From Marinibacterium sp. (GTDB lineage Bacteria > Pseudomonadota > Alphaproteobacteria > Rhodobacterales > Rhodobacteraceae), in contig JAEPNQ010000038.1 in the NCBI GenBank assembly GCA_017643305.1, forward strand, positions 1 through 36,872: a stretch of 36,872 nt of DNA, in the 5' to 3' direction. The position numbers and the translations under genes are program-made. Positions 16,606 to 24,894 of this stretch are shown piece after piece; position 1 is the first letter of the stretch, and every line of letters begins with the position of its first letter. The notes under the pieces were generated by a model. It had not been told where the DNA came from and did not search any database. It was given only the letters and a program-made list of their open reading frames with translations.

Positions 16606-16626
16606 CCGCCCTTCAATCCGCCCTTA
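16606..16626 (-). repeat. 21-bp repeat at the integrase start (inverted partner at 11585-11605)
   Basis: The minus strand carries the same pair of AAGGGCGG octamers spaced by ATTG as found on the plus strand at 11585-11605. It ends six bases before the integrase ATG, so a bound protein would block or control integrase expression or translation. It includes the only purine-rich sequence that could serve as the integrase ribosome site. Confidence 0.8.
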
Positions 16627-16868
16627 GTTATGTTCTGCAACGTAAGCGGATGAAAGGTAATGAACAAGGGAAAATCGGAAAAACGCTTGAAAATAAGGGC
16701 TTTCCGAACGCCCGCGCACGGCGATGAAATGATAGTTCGGGGTTCGTTACCCGCTCCAAACACGAAGATTAAAGTATTGTTTTTTTGAGATTAAATATGG
16801 CGTATTAATCGTGCGGTGCGCCTGAAGTTAAACTTTGCGTGAACAATGCGGCGGCTGCTCCCGGCAGA
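16627..16868. other. intergenic region between integrase and IS3 remnant; probable attachment-site region
   Basis: About 240 bases without a gene. The integrase promoter and the right attachment site of the element should lie here. A tRNA T-arm-like phrase (GGGGTTCGTTACCCGCTCC, about 16739-16757) does not fold into a proper T-arm. I found no matching direct repeat left of terL, so the attachment site remains undefined. Confidence 0.35.
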
Positions 16869-17253
16869 TCAATCGTCGAGGATTGTGCTGAAGTAGAACC
16901 AGACCCACACCAGCACCTTTCGGTAGGTTAAGTCGGTCTGCCAAAGCTCGTTGCGACGCGTTGTCTTGTCTTTGAACTGATTGGCAGACTTCATCACGAT
17001 ATGGGCTAGCGTCGTGACTAGGTCCTCCGCCTTCAGGATACGATAAACCGATGATTCAGAGACGAAATACTGCTTCTCATCAGTGTATTTCACCGCCAGT
17101 TCCGACGGCGTCGGATCCTCATGCTCGAGCGCGAACTCGATAATGTCCGCTCGGATTTCATCCGGGAGCCGGGTCTACAAAGACCCGGGATGGGGCGCCG
17201 TATCGTCAAGCGCGCATGATCTCCAGCTTTTCTAATGCAGGATACCTCATGCC
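16869..17253 (-). pseudogene. IS3-family OrfB transposase, deleted and interrupted
   Basis: The minus-strand sequence starts MRYPALEKLEIMRA at 17253 and meets a stop, then resumes in frame as LPDEIRADIIEFALEHED, ELAVKYTDEKQYFVSESSVY and WQTDLTYRKVLVWVWFYF before ending ILDD and stop at 16869. This is the N-terminal half of an IS3-family integrase-core transposase. An internal deletion after LEIMRA, a TAG stop where the family has Trp (near 17175), and loss of everything past the first catalytic Asp region make it non-functional. Confidence 0.85.
17169..17188. repeat. perfect 8-bp hairpin inside the decayed transposase
   Basis: CCGGGTCT and its complement AGACCCGG surround a four-base ACAA loop. 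The hairpin contains the premature stop codon of the transposase relic. It may be accidental, created by the TGG-to-TAG change, because it has no T-run. Confidence 0.4.
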
Positions 17254-17502
17254 TCGCTCTCCCCATTCCCGCTCATGCTTTTTGAGCAGAAGGATTTCCA
17301 AGGTCAGGTCGGCGACAACCACCTTGAGCGCCGCAGATTCCGAGCGGAGTTCCTTGACCTCTGGCGAGGTCGCCTGACGCACAAGCCCGCCAGCACGATC
17401 CTGATCTTCGCTTCCGGAGAATACTGTTCGTGCGTATTACGGCGGATGTCTTTGACCAACTTGTCAGCCGCATCCTTCGATGTTTCGGATTTCTTGTTCA
17501 TC
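17254..17502 (-). pseudogene. IS3-family OrfA, internally deleted
   Basis: The minus-strand frame starts MNKKSETSKDAADKLVKDIR at 17502 and continues to KIRIVLAGL; the family's middle part is then missing. A second frame carries QATSPEVKELRSESAALKVV and the leucine-zipper end VVADLTLEILLLKKHERE, which runs into the OrfB relic. The joint is a deletion plus frameshift. OrfA provides the HTH DNA-binding part of IS3-family transposases. With the OrfB relic next to it, this is one decayed element on the minus strand. Confidence 0.8.
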
Positions 17503-17579
17503 TGCACTCCATAATGGCTGCGTTGAACCAGAAATCCTCCGTTACGCAAACCTCAGATCTGTCCCACAGGAGCTGAAGT

Positions 17580-18014
17580 CAGACATAATCTAAATGCAAA
17601 CGAGGCATCTTAGGCGAGTGTACTGATGACTTCAGTATTACTCACAACCGTAAGTCTGTTTCGTCTGAAGATGCAAAGGGATGATCCTGAAATTTGCTGA
17701 ACCAGTGTTTAAATCGCAAACAATTTTACCGTTCGATCGAGCTTTTTGGGATACTGAGCCCTAAGAAAAGTGCCTATCAATTAAGCGAAGTTGAGCGTTT
17801 AGCGGTAGAAACTAGCGTGTTGGACTTGCGGTTCAGTGCTGCAGGACCTAGGATTGACCGGTAAGGACGTAATCACACTTGTCGTAAGCGTCCGAACTAG
17901 CAAATGCTGCGTTTGTAGGTATTAAACTGTCCAAACTTATGTTGTGACGCTGGGTTTGTAAAGTTTGTAATTTGGTCGGTCTAGCTAGCTTGGCAACTTT
18001 ACGGAGATTAGAAC
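17580..18014. other. intergenic region upstream of the eleven-gene membrane operon
   Basis: About 435 bases without a credible gene, AT-richer than its surroundings. It should hold the promoter of the operon starting at 18015; the only firm signal is the GGAG ribosome site at 18003-18006. I see no strong -35/-10 pair or operator palindrome. Confidence 0.5.
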
Positions 18015-18800
18015 GTGCAGCCATCTTCGTACGTTAACTGGGTAGCTTCTCTGAATATCGACGAGGCCTTTGTGCTTTTGGTCGCGCCAGTTGGAATTGT
18101 CGCGGGTATCGGTGCGCTTGTCTTCCGGGCTCTTTTCGGCGGGTTTATAGGAACGGCGAGTACTGTCGGAACGACCAAGGCGGGCGTCGCGGCAGAGATA
18201 TACGCTGTTGTTCTTGGCTTTATGATTTACTTCGGTTTCGAACATTTCGACGAAACCAGACAGGCAGTGCTGCTCGAAGCATCCACTTTAGAACGGCTTA
18301 AGGCGGAAGGGGAATTCATTCAAGGTGATCCCACCCAATTTTACGAGGCCGTAGACACCTACATCAACACAGTTTTGAACGAGGAATGGCCACAGCTTGA
18401 GGTTGGCAAAACATCAAACTTGATCGCTGGTGGAATCATACAGCTTGATCATGACCTGCGAGCCGTTTTTGCAGGTGCGAATGATTACGACACGATGCGG
18501 ACTTTATCATTAGTCGATGAGATAAATGAACTGCGGGCTGTCCGCCTTTCAGCGAATCCGGATGATGTGGTTGCCTCCTCAATTTTTCAGATGCTCGTTG
18601 TTGGCCTGCTACTGTCAGTGGTGACGGGTTGGTTTGTGCGCGGACCCAGCATCTTAATCCACATGGGCTTGTCAACGATCGTGTCGGGATCGCTGGTAAT
18701 GCTAATGGTTCTGGCGGCGCAACTCAGCTATCCTTTTACCGGGACCGTTTCCATTCCAAAGTCATCCTTCGCTCACCTTATCCAAAACGGGGATAAGTAG
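18015..18800 (+). CDS. DUF4239 (bestrophin-like) membrane protein
   Basis: A 261-residue inner-membrane protein with four predicted helices (about 18-45, 57-77, 188-207, 211-236) and a cytoplasmic or periplasmic domain of about 110 residues between helices 2 and 3. The pattern TTKAGVAAEIYAVVLGFMI followed by YINTVLNEEWPQL matches the DUF4239 family, in which an AGF-YAVLLAF helix precedes a Y-x3-V-x3-EWP segment. The family is called bestrophin-like but has no established function. A GTG start with GGAG nine bases upstream opens the operon; the next gene starts two bases after the stop. Confidence 0.75.
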   Translation: MQPSSYVNWVASLNIDEAFVLLVAPVGIVAGIGALVFRALFGGFIGTASTVGTTKAGVAAEIYAVVLGFMIYFGFEHFDETRQAVLLEASTLERLKAEGEFIQGDPTQFYEAVDTYINTVLNEEWPQLEVGKTSNLIAGGIIQLDHDLRAVFAGANDYDTMRTLSLVDEINELRAVRLSANPDDVVASSIFQMLVVGLLLSVVTGWFVRGPSILIHMGLSTIVSGSLVMLMVLAAQLSYPFTGTVSIPKSSFAHLIQNGDK

Positions 18801-18802
18801 CG

Positions 18803-19207
18803 ATGTTTGGCCCAGTCAATTTTCTACAAAGGTGGTTGCTTACGGTTTTTTTCGTGTTCGCAACCTACAATCCTTCAGGAATGTCTTTCCTCCACTGGGC
18901 TGTTTCGCCTGGCTCAAACAAGTCCGTGGTCGCCGCCGTCGGTGTCGCTATTTTAGGGGTTTTCGTCTTTATTGCTCGAAGCACATGGCGGTCGATGAAG
19001 CTGATAGGGATAACCATAACTGCCCTTTTCTGCATTCTTTTCAGTGTAATGCTCATTGATCTTCGCGTGATCGCGCTTACCAGCACCGAGGTAGTCGAGG
19101 TCATCGCTCTTGTGGTCATCGCGAGCACTCTGGGCGTTGGACTGTCGTTTTCAGCCATTCGGGCGAGGCTTAGTGGCCAGATCGACTCTGATGATGTGGG
19201 GCGCTGA
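18803..19207 (+). CDS. DUF6524 membrane protein, first copy
   Basis: A 134-residue protein with four predicted membrane helices. The N-terminal VFFVFATYNPSGMSFLHWA and the C-terminal RARLSGQIDSDDV are the two signatures I associate with the DUF6524 family of small bacterial membrane proteins. Function is unknown. A second, divergent copy ends the same operon at 25662-26090, so the pair may act as a heterodimeric membrane component. The gene begins two bases after the DUF4239 stop and is followed by a 75-base gap with a tandem repeat. Confidence 0.8.
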   Translation: MFGPVNFLQRWLLTVFFVFATYNPSGMSFLHWAVSPGSNKSVVAAVGVAILGVFVFIARSTWRSMKLIGITITALFCILFSVMLIDLRVIALTSTEVVEVIALVVIASTLGVGLSFSAIRARLSGQIDSDDVGR

Positions 19208-19240
19208 TGTTTGTTACTTTTAAATGTTTGTTACTTTTAA
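19207..19240 (+). repeat. perfect 17-bp tandem duplication
   Basis: ATGTTTGTTACTTTTAA occurs twice head to tail at 19207-19223 and 19224-19240, starting at the last base of the upstream stop codon. It sits in the only sizeable gap (75 bases) inside the operon. It may be a replication-slippage event or a duplicated AT-rich regulatory or mRNA-processing site. Confidence 0.9.
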
Positions 19241-19282
19241 AACACAACTAATCGGCACAGAAATCACGAGGTTCCGGAGAGA

Positions 19283-19636
19283 ATGAGCCGTTCAAACAAC
19301 CTAGGACTTTCGATAGCGATCGCGCTTTCAATCCTCTCGGCATCCGCGCTGAGTGGAGAGCGAAGCAACGAAGCCCTCAGCTTTCTGGGTGCTCTTCAAG
19401 TAAATTCGCTGCCGTTCGCGACGAAGGAAAACCAGCTGCCAGAAACATCGAGACCCGCATCCACGGACAGAAATCCTGCGGTCTTGAATTGGATCAAACC
19501 GGTCCGAGTGATGGTCGATCCTGACATGGGCTTGGAGGCACGTCGCCAAGCATTCATTGCTCGCGTCGTTGCGGATCTGTCCTCGAAAAATCCAAAAGAC
19601 AAGCTGGTGCTTGCTCTCAAAGGAGATACCCAATGA
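19283..19636 (+). CDS. small secreted protein of unknown family
   Basis: A 117-residue product with an N-terminal signal sequence (SRSNNLGLSIAIALSILSASA, probable cleavage near residue 23). The mature part is polar, with PVRVMVDPDMGLEARRQAF and a C-terminal amphipathic helix ending LVLALKGDTQ. I recognise no family. GGAGAGA directly upstream gives a good ribosome site for the ATG. The stop overlaps the next gene by four bases, so the two periplasmic proteins are probably made together. Confidence 0.7.
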   Translation: MSRSNNLGLSIAIALSILSASALSGERSNEALSFLGALQVNSLPFATKENQLPETSRPASTDRNPAVLNWIKPVRVMVDPDMGLEARRQAFIARVVADLSSKNPKDKLVLALKGDTQ

Positions 19637-20496
19637 AATATTTGAAAGCTCCCTTGGCCGCCGCCTTGGCCGCTCAATTGCTCGTTGCGACGGCACAGGC
19701 CAAAGAAACTGTTGAAGGTGGCGAAGCTCCCACGGACGCTGCAGGGACAGAGCAAATGAGCATGCCGTTGCAGACATTTACACATGTTCAGACGGGGCTC
19801 GAGTACGCAAATCGGAAGGCAATTGAGCCGATGACTGAGTTCCTTACCGATGGCCTTTCTTGGATGCTGGAAGGTTCCGTAGCAACTTCGAACGCACTGA
19901 TGAACGGCGTCGAGGGAACATACAACAGTGCCGTTCAGATGGTTGTGGCCGTGCCGGATCTTCCGAACAAAGCAGGTCGAGCTTTTTTTGGAAACATGCG
20001 GGGCCACGATTTCCACAAGTTTCTTGATCTGGTTTACGACACCGGGTTTGCATTGACGGATGTCGAGGTTGGCGTTCACCTTCTGCCGAGTTTATCAATC
20101 TACTTTGAGCACGAAGAAGATCTCACAGAGGAAGCACGCGCAGAGATCACCCAGAAGATAGACGACTACGTCAAAGACCCGTCCAACAATGCAGGGTATA
20201 TCGAGGCAGTGGTGTTGCGTGCCCTGATCCGGGCGGGGACGTATTCTGGTGAGATTGATCTCAAAGGCGTGGATATCTCGATTCTTCCGCTGCCTGGTCT
20301 TTCTCTCACGTTCGATCCGGTGCGTGTTCAGCAACGGGATGAGGTTCGAAATGAAAAAGCGGCCAAGAATGCCGATCTAGCCTTAGAAGAGATAGCCGTG
20401 TTGGCAAACCGGTTGCAAAAGGTTGAAGTGGGAATATTTGGCCAGCTGGAAGATGAACAGTCCAACAGTGAAACACAGGCCCCTGTGACGGAATAA
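19633..20496 (+). CDS. periplasmic protein of unknown family
   Basis: A 287-residue protein with a clear signal peptide (hydrophobic AAALAAQLLVATAQA, cleavage at about residue 23). The mature protein has two helical regions (about 45-100), a central segment VGVHLLPSLSIYFEHEEDL and a later SILPLPGLSLTFDPV, two similar hydrophobic-beta phrases that could be a repeated fold or membrane-contacting edges. The C-terminal 50 residues are charged and helical. No family is recognised. It overlaps the previous gene by four bases (ATGA) and lies six bases before the next, so it is an integral part of the operon. Confidence 0.7.
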   Translation: MKYLKAPLAAALAAQLLVATAQAKETVEGGEAPTDAAGTEQMSMPLQTFTHVQTGLEYANRKAIEPMTEFLTDGLSWMLEGSVATSNALMNGVEGTYNSAVQMVVAVPDLPNKAGRAFFGNMRGHDFHKFLDLVYDTGFALTDVEVGVHLLPSLSIYFEHEEDLTEEARAEITQKIDDYVKDPSNNAGYIEAVVLRALIRAGTYSGEIDLKGVDISILPLPGLSLTFDPVRVQQRDEVRNEKAAKNADLALEEIAVLANRLQKVEVGIFGQLEDEQSNSETQAPVTE

Positions 20497-20502
20497 TCGC
20501 CG

Positions 20503-21087
20503 ATGGCCTATGCGAATATCGTGTTGGAAAACCTATTGGTCTGCGTCGCCCTGCCATTTGTTGTGCAAAGGGGTGTTTTTGCTACGACGGCCTTGTTGCA
20601 AGACCGACCGATGTTCTCGATCCAGATCTGCTATGTGCTTGCAGCAAGTTCGGGGATCGCCATTGGCCTTATACTGATGTCAAACGCTGGCATCATCAAT
20701 CGCATAACCCTGTCCGAAATCTGGAAAATCAATGGGAATTGGCACCTCCCACGTGCATACGAGATGATCGTCAGCAACATACAACTAATCGCTGACAGCT
20801 TGCACGGGGTACATTCATCGCGCCTGATGTCAATTTTGTGGGCCTTTGTCGGGGCCGCAACCTTGTTCAACGTTGTGGTCGCAATACTCGGCTGGCGTTC
20901 TGTCGCCGCCGTACGGGGAATAGCGGTTCATGGCTTGCTGGTCCTGTATTACTGCGCGGCAGCAGTGTTCGTTACCCTTCTACTGCTATGGATTCTGCAC
21001 TGGCTGAACTTCTGGATTTTCCTTGTACTGTTTGTTGTGATTGAAGTCAGGCGGCGCGAAGAAAGCGGGGCGAGGCTTTCGTTTTGA
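20503..21087 (+). CDS. polytopic membrane protein of unknown family
   Basis: A 194-residue protein with four or five predicted helices (about 6-25, 42-60, 112-132, 139-160, 161-183) and a loop of about 50 residues after the second, containing SEIWKINGNWHLPRAYEMI. The C-terminus is short and basic. No family is recognised. It directly precedes the membrane-anchored 351-residue protein, whose TTG start overlaps this stop. It may be an accessory membrane subunit of the ABC-type transporter encoded downstream. Confidence 0.65.
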   Translation: MAYANIVLENLLVCVALPFVVQRGVFATTALLQDRPMFSIQICYVLAASSGIAIGLILMSNAGIINRITLSEIWKINGNWHLPRAYEMIVSNIQLIADSLHGVHSSRLMSILWAFVGAATLFNVVVAILGWRSVAAVRGIAVHGLLVLYYCAAAVFVTLLLLWILHWLNFWIFLVLFVVIEVRRREESGARLSF

Positions 21088-22139
21088 TACAGCGCTACGG
21101 GCGAAACACGGCTAGGTTGATTTCCGCCTCCGTGCTATCGGTGGCGATATGGCTAGGAATCCACCTTTGGCCGGGAATTTCCCTATTCGGGATGAAGACT
21201 GTCGATCTCCCCGCTCTTGAGGCAAAGTCGCTAGACCCCAGTCTATATATCCTGACGGACGACCAATATCTCAGAATTGGACGTGTGCGTTCGACTCGGA
21301 CCGGAACGCAGATCGTCTACCTCGAACCCCAGCAACCTTGTGACTGCGTGCTGGTCCTTGCAAAGCCTACAGCGCGCCAGTTTCTTGGCATGATGAACCC
21401 CAGCGAACTCAATTTCATTGGAATGGAGTTTTCGCGGGCCGTATCGATGGCAATCCTCGGCACATCGGTCACGCCGGGATACATGGTAGAAACAGACGAA
21501 TTTCGATCCCTTCTGTCCGATGCCCTTAACGCTTCATTGGAAGACGAAAACTTTCTGAAATCGAAGACAGTTCTTTCAGATTATGCAACGCGGGAGATCA
21601 ACCCCGCGATCATCTCGGAACTGAAATCCATCCTCACATCCCGTATCCTAGAGGCGACAAAGGTGGTTATAGGTGATGCATTCGAGAATTATGGTATGGA
21701 TTTCTTCAAAGGGCACTTTTCGATCGCTCCGCTGAACCAAGCGATCGACAATCTGTTGTTTGATCCACGCGTCCTCGCTCTTTGGGGTGATATCTTTACC
21801 CAAGTGATGCTTGACGATGAGATCAACACCGCCACACAGACCCTGATCGATCGATACATCCAGAACCTGATCAAGTCGCTTGGTTCTGCTCACGTTGCTA
21901 CCGGCGACAAGGTCGCCGCACAAGTTACGGCTGCGTTTCGCAACCTGCTGGCAGCAGGCGTCGAACTTGTTTCCCGTGGAGGGACGACACATCCCGTAAT
22001 TCTTGGAATGCTCCGGAATGAATTGCTCCCCGAAAGGACACGCAGCGACGGTCTGCTGATCATCATCGACCGCGATCGCGCCAAAAACTGGTTCCCGGCC
22101 AGCTTGATCTACGAGATCGAAGAGGGCTTGCTGGGATGA
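21084..22139 (+). CDS. membrane-anchored periplasmic protein preceding the ABC transporter
   Basis: A 351-residue protein with one N-terminal helix (about 12-30) and a large domain outside the membrane. A CxC pair (PCDCVLVL, residues 86 and 88) and a long helical region (about 150-310) stand out. In Mla-type systems the membrane-anchored MCE protein is encoded next to the permease; this protein has that position and topology, but I do not see an MCE domain. It could be a functional replacement. Start is a TTG overlapping the previous stop (TTGA). It overlaps the next gene by four bases. Confidence 0.65.
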   Translation: MIQRYGRNTARLISASVLSVAIWLGIHLWPGISLFGMKTVDLPALEAKSLDPSLYILTDDQYLRIGRVRSTRTGTQIVYLEPQQPCDCVLVLAKPTARQFLGMMNPSELNFIGMEFSRAVSMAILGTSVTPGYMVETDEFRSLLSDALNASLEDENFLKSKTVLSDYATREINPAIISELKSILTSRILEATKVVIGDAFENYGMDFFKGHFSIAPLNQAIDNLLFDPRVLALWGDIFTQVMLDDEINTATQTLIDRYIQNLIKSLGSAHVATGDKVAAQVTAAFRNLLAAGVELVSRGGTTHPVILGMLRNELLPERTRSDGLLIIIDRDRAKNWFPASLIYEIEEGLLG

Positions 22140-23584
22140 TAACCTTCGAGAACATAGCGGTCTGTCGGGGCAGTGACACGATCGTTGAGGCCAGCCGCAT
22201 CCAGTGCGAACCCGGTCATTGTTCGGTCATCGTGGGTCCGAGCGGTGGTGGAAAGACCTCGCTTCTGATGGCGATCGGGGGCGTGGGACGTGAGCTGGGT
22301 TTACAGGTACATGGCAGGATCGTGATGGACGATGGCCGTGTCTTCAATCTGTCCGATATGGCGACCCCGATCTGTAGCTTGGTACCGCAGAATGCCGCCC
22401 TCTATGATGAATTGTCGGTTCAGGAAAACCTCGACATCGTCATGACCACTCATGCGACGGCGCCCAAGGTTGATCCAGAGGTGATGCAGCGGCTGCTCAC
22501 CGGTATAGATGGCGATGCCATGCCAAATGCCCTATCGGGCGGTCAGCGTCAGCGTGTTGCGATCGTGAGAAGCCTTCTCAGCGGTGCACGCATCTGTGTA
22601 ATGGACGAACCGAATGCTGGCCTGGATCCCCGACGCAGCCAAGATTTGTCGGATGTGATCGCAAGCCTTTGTGCGACCGGTATTCATGTGATCATGACGA
22701 CGCATCATCCGAAGCTTTTCGTTGATCAGGCAGCCACGTTCTACTTTCTTGCGGATTCCCGTCTCAGCGAAGTGACGAAGCGAGAAGGAAGCATTGATAG
22801 GGAACTGGAACGCCTCACACGGGAAACTGTGGCCCCACCGCCTGTCTCGGGACCGGTCTCACTTCGGGCGATCGCCCGCAGAAACTGGTTCTGGGAGTTT
22901 TTTCTGCGTGATCTGTGGAGCCATTTCCTATCGCCCGCCACGCTGCTGTACATTGCGACTGCCTGTGCGTTGATCGCGTTTACTCTGGGTTATGTTGCGG
23001 TTGTCCAATACCCCTTCTCGGCGTTGCTTCTGGACGCGACAATCAAAAGGATAGCGGCTGGCCTGGGCGATGGTTTTTACCGGTCCACGATCCCGCTGAT
23101 TGTTGGAATCTTAATCGCAGCTCGCAGTGGCTCTCTGGCAACGACGGATCTCCTGCAGAAGCAATCGAATGGTTCCACCTTAGCCTTGGCGCAGATTCAG
23201 GTTCCGATCCGTCGGTACCGCAGCATCAGTCTTCTGGCGGCGATTTCGTTTTCCAGCGCGTTTCTCTACCTGTTTGCGATCGTAGTCTCCCTCTACATGC
23301 TGGGGCTTTCGATCTCGCTGACGACCCGAATGCATCCCGAAGTCGTAATGGGCTTTGTTGTCGACGATATCTTCAACAACGATCTTCAGCCGGTCAAATG
23401 GGGCTGGATCATTGCCAAGATGCTTCTATCCGGGGCCTGCATCGCCTTGATCTGTATTTTGGTGGGGAAACAGAACGTCCGCTCGAGCCAGCAGATCCGC
23501 GATCTGGGGGCTTTGGCCGTTCTTCTATCGGTGCTGACGGTCATCGCCATGCAAACGGCCCTAATCCTTGTGGAGCTGGCATGA
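22136..23584 (+). CDS. ABC transporter, ATPase fused to MlaE-type permease
   Basis: A 482-residue single chain. Residues 1-230 are an ABC ATPase with Walker A GPSGGGKT (34-41), Q-loop VPQN (83-86), signature LSGGQ (133-137), Walker B ICVMDEP (153-159) and the switch His in TTHH. After a proline-rich linker (about 232-240) the rest is a membrane domain whose core LIVGILIAARSGSLATTDL aligns with the conserved GRAGSA-type region of MlaE/YrbE permeases; later parts (VKWGWIIAKMLLSGACIAL) also follow the MlaE plan. Mla systems move phospholipids between membranes and normally use separate MlaF and MlaE chains. The fusion is unusual. Confidence 0.82.
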   Translation: MITFENIAVCRGSDTIVEASRIQCEPGHCSVIVGPSGGGKTSLLMAIGGVGRELGLQVHGRIVMDDGRVFNLSDMATPICSLVPQNAALYDELSVQENLDIVMTTHATAPKVDPEVMQRLLTGIDGDAMPNALSGGQRQRVAIVRSLLSGARICVMDEPNAGLDPRRSQDLSDVIASLCATGIHVIMTTHHPKLFVDQAATFYFLADSRLSEVTKREGSIDRELERLTRETVAPPPVSGPVSLRAIARRNWFWEFFLRDLWSHFLSPATLLYIATACALIAFTLGYVAVVQYPFSALLLDATIKRIAAGLGDGFYRSTIPLIVGILIAARSGSLATTDLLQKQSNGSTLALAQIQVPIRRYRSISLLAAISFSSAFLYLFAIVVSLYMLGLSISLTTRMHPEVVMGFVVDDIFNNDLQPVKWGWIIAKMLLSGACIALICILVGKQNVRSSQQIRDLGALAVLLSVLTVIAMQTALILVELA

Positions 23585-23973
23585 CGAGAAAATTTTTTGA
23601 AGATCAGCCGACGACTCTGGCAGAGAGCGAAGATGAAGAAATCATTGTTTCGCAACAAGCCTCCATCAATGGCCAAACGGGCCGCGTTCTCGAGATCATC
23701 GCCGCCGACATCGTAACTGCAGATGAAGAAGAAAGCGGCCTGTTCAACGGACTTGTGAACTTCGTGCGGGCCAAGCCGATGTTCAGTTTTCGGGCGATGG
23801 AGCGGGCCATGGGGCCGGTCTCTCAGGCTCTTCGCACCAAGGCGCGTACCATTGGGGCAGATGCAGTTCTCAATGTCAGGATTCATACGACGCGCGGTGT
23901 CGACATGAGTGGTGGGCGGCTGATCCGCCTGTCCGCTATCGGCACCGCCGTTCGTCTTGAAGACAGCAAATGA
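23581..23973 (+). CDS. YbjQ/UPF0145-like (DUF74) cytoplasmic protein
   Basis: A 130-residue protein. The segments TGRVLEIIAADIVTADEE and SQALRTKARTIGADAVLNVR match the YbjQ/UPF0145 pattern, in which a G-V-V-G-E strand is followed by a helix ending GADAVVGV. The family forms pentamers in solved structures and is sometimes called heavy-metal-binding; its role is not settled. The ATG at 23581 overlaps the transporter stop (ATGA), which fixes the start. Its inclusion suggests a cytoplasmic accessory factor for the transporter. Confidence 0.7.
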   Translation: MTRKFFEDQPTTLAESEDEEIIVSQQASINGQTGRVLEIIAADIVTADEEESGLFNGLVNFVRAKPMFSFRAMERAMGPVSQALRTKARTIGADAVLNVRIHTTRGVDMSGGRLIRLSAIGTAVRLEDSK

Positions 23974-23989
23974 AGAAGGGAAAGTCGAG

Positions 23990-24865
23990 ATGAACTCAGG
24001 AAAGATGGCTCTTGCTATTGCTTCGGTCTTGGGGCTGGCCCTGACCACATCAGCAGAGGCGCAAACGCAGTCTGTGATCGGCTTAGACACCATTGTCGTG
24101 CCAACCGGGGATGCTCAATGGCTGGCTGACTGGTATGATCTGCATCAAAGGCGCTCAGGCAGCGTGTTCAGTCCCAGAATAGAGGTTTTGCCGCTTTCAG
24201 GGGTGATGGGAACATTCGCTTTGCGGCCAAACATGGTCGCGCTTCTGCCAGCGTCCATGGATCTAGGTGGAAGTACAGGCGGGCTGCTGCGGATGGATGC
24301 AGGTGCTGCCGTGTGTCTTGCATTGGTCACAACTGCTGATGGCCATGTGCGCGACCTTGGCGATCTACACGCCGTCCAAGGACGGCCTCGTATCGCCGTG
24401 GCAAGGGATGTCAGTCATATCGTCGAGCGGATACTTGATCTCTACAATCTGCGTGAAAAGGTGGAATGGATCCATGCGGATAACGAAAGCGCACTTGCCG
24501 GCATTCGGATGAGAGATGTAGAGTTGGCGATGCTCTCGGCTTCGGATGGCGCGAAACCCGCTATACTTGCCAGATACGAGCAAGATGCCGATCTGATCGA
24601 CTTGCCGCCCCCAATCTTTGCGCTCGACGGTCAGGGCTTTTTGTTCATTGGCGGCTTCCCACTTGAAACGTCAGGTTGGTTCGAGGGGGACCGTGAATAT
24701 CAAAGCATTTGCGACCCAATCGAGGCTGTCACCACGGAGATCTCACGCTACAGGCAAACTGCGTTCGTCGCGCCTGAGGCCGTAGAACCGACACCAGAGA
24801 AAACAGGCCGCCTGTTTGACCGCGCTTATGCAGCGATCAAACGTCTTTTTACCGTTTATGAATGA
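23990..24865 (+). CDS. periplasmic solute-binding-like protein
   Basis: A 291-residue protein with a signal peptide (MNSGKMALAIASVLGLALTT, cleavage near SAEAQ). The mature part resembles type 2 periplasmic binding proteins of the TAXI/NMT1 kind: an early strand with a GDAQWLADW segment, a central DLHAVQGRPRIAVAR strand, and IRMRDVELAMLSASDG, the last like the G-x-D-A strand before the ligand cleft. It would present a ligand to the membrane complex. I chose the ATG at 23990 because the signal peptide begins there and GAAGGGAAAG lies upstream; an in-frame TTG at 23957 inside the previous gene is less likely. Confidence 0.7.
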   Translation: MNSGKMALAIASVLGLALTTSAEAQTQSVIGLDTIVVPTGDAQWLADWYDLHQRRSGSVFSPRIEVLPLSGVMGTFALRPNMVALLPASMDLGGSTGGLLRMDAGAAVCLALVTTADGHVRDLGDLHAVQGRPRIAVARDVSHIVERILDLYNLREKVEWIHADNESALAGIRMRDVELAMLSASDGAKPAILARYEQDADLIDLPPPIFALDGQGFLFIGGFPLETSGWFEGDREYQSICDPIEAVTTEISRYRQTAFVAPEAVEPTPEKTGRLFDRAYAAIKRLFTVYE

Positions 24866-24894
24866 AGACCGGGACATCAAGAAGGGCTCAGCGC

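Noticed and set aside
11585-16626. 21-bp repeats as attL/attR
   Set aside because: The copies are inverted and one lies inside the element between genes, whereas attachment sites of an integrated element should be direct repeats at its ends.
16735-16760. tRNA T-arm-like phrase near the integrase as an attachment site
   Set aside because: The stem does not pair correctly, the loop lacks the invariant A of TTCGA, and no matching copy is present left of terL.
22915-23580. N-terminal part of a long plus-strand frame running into the YbjQ-like gene
   Set aside because: This part overlaps the permease in another frame; the real gene begins at the ATG at 23581 that overlaps the permease stop.
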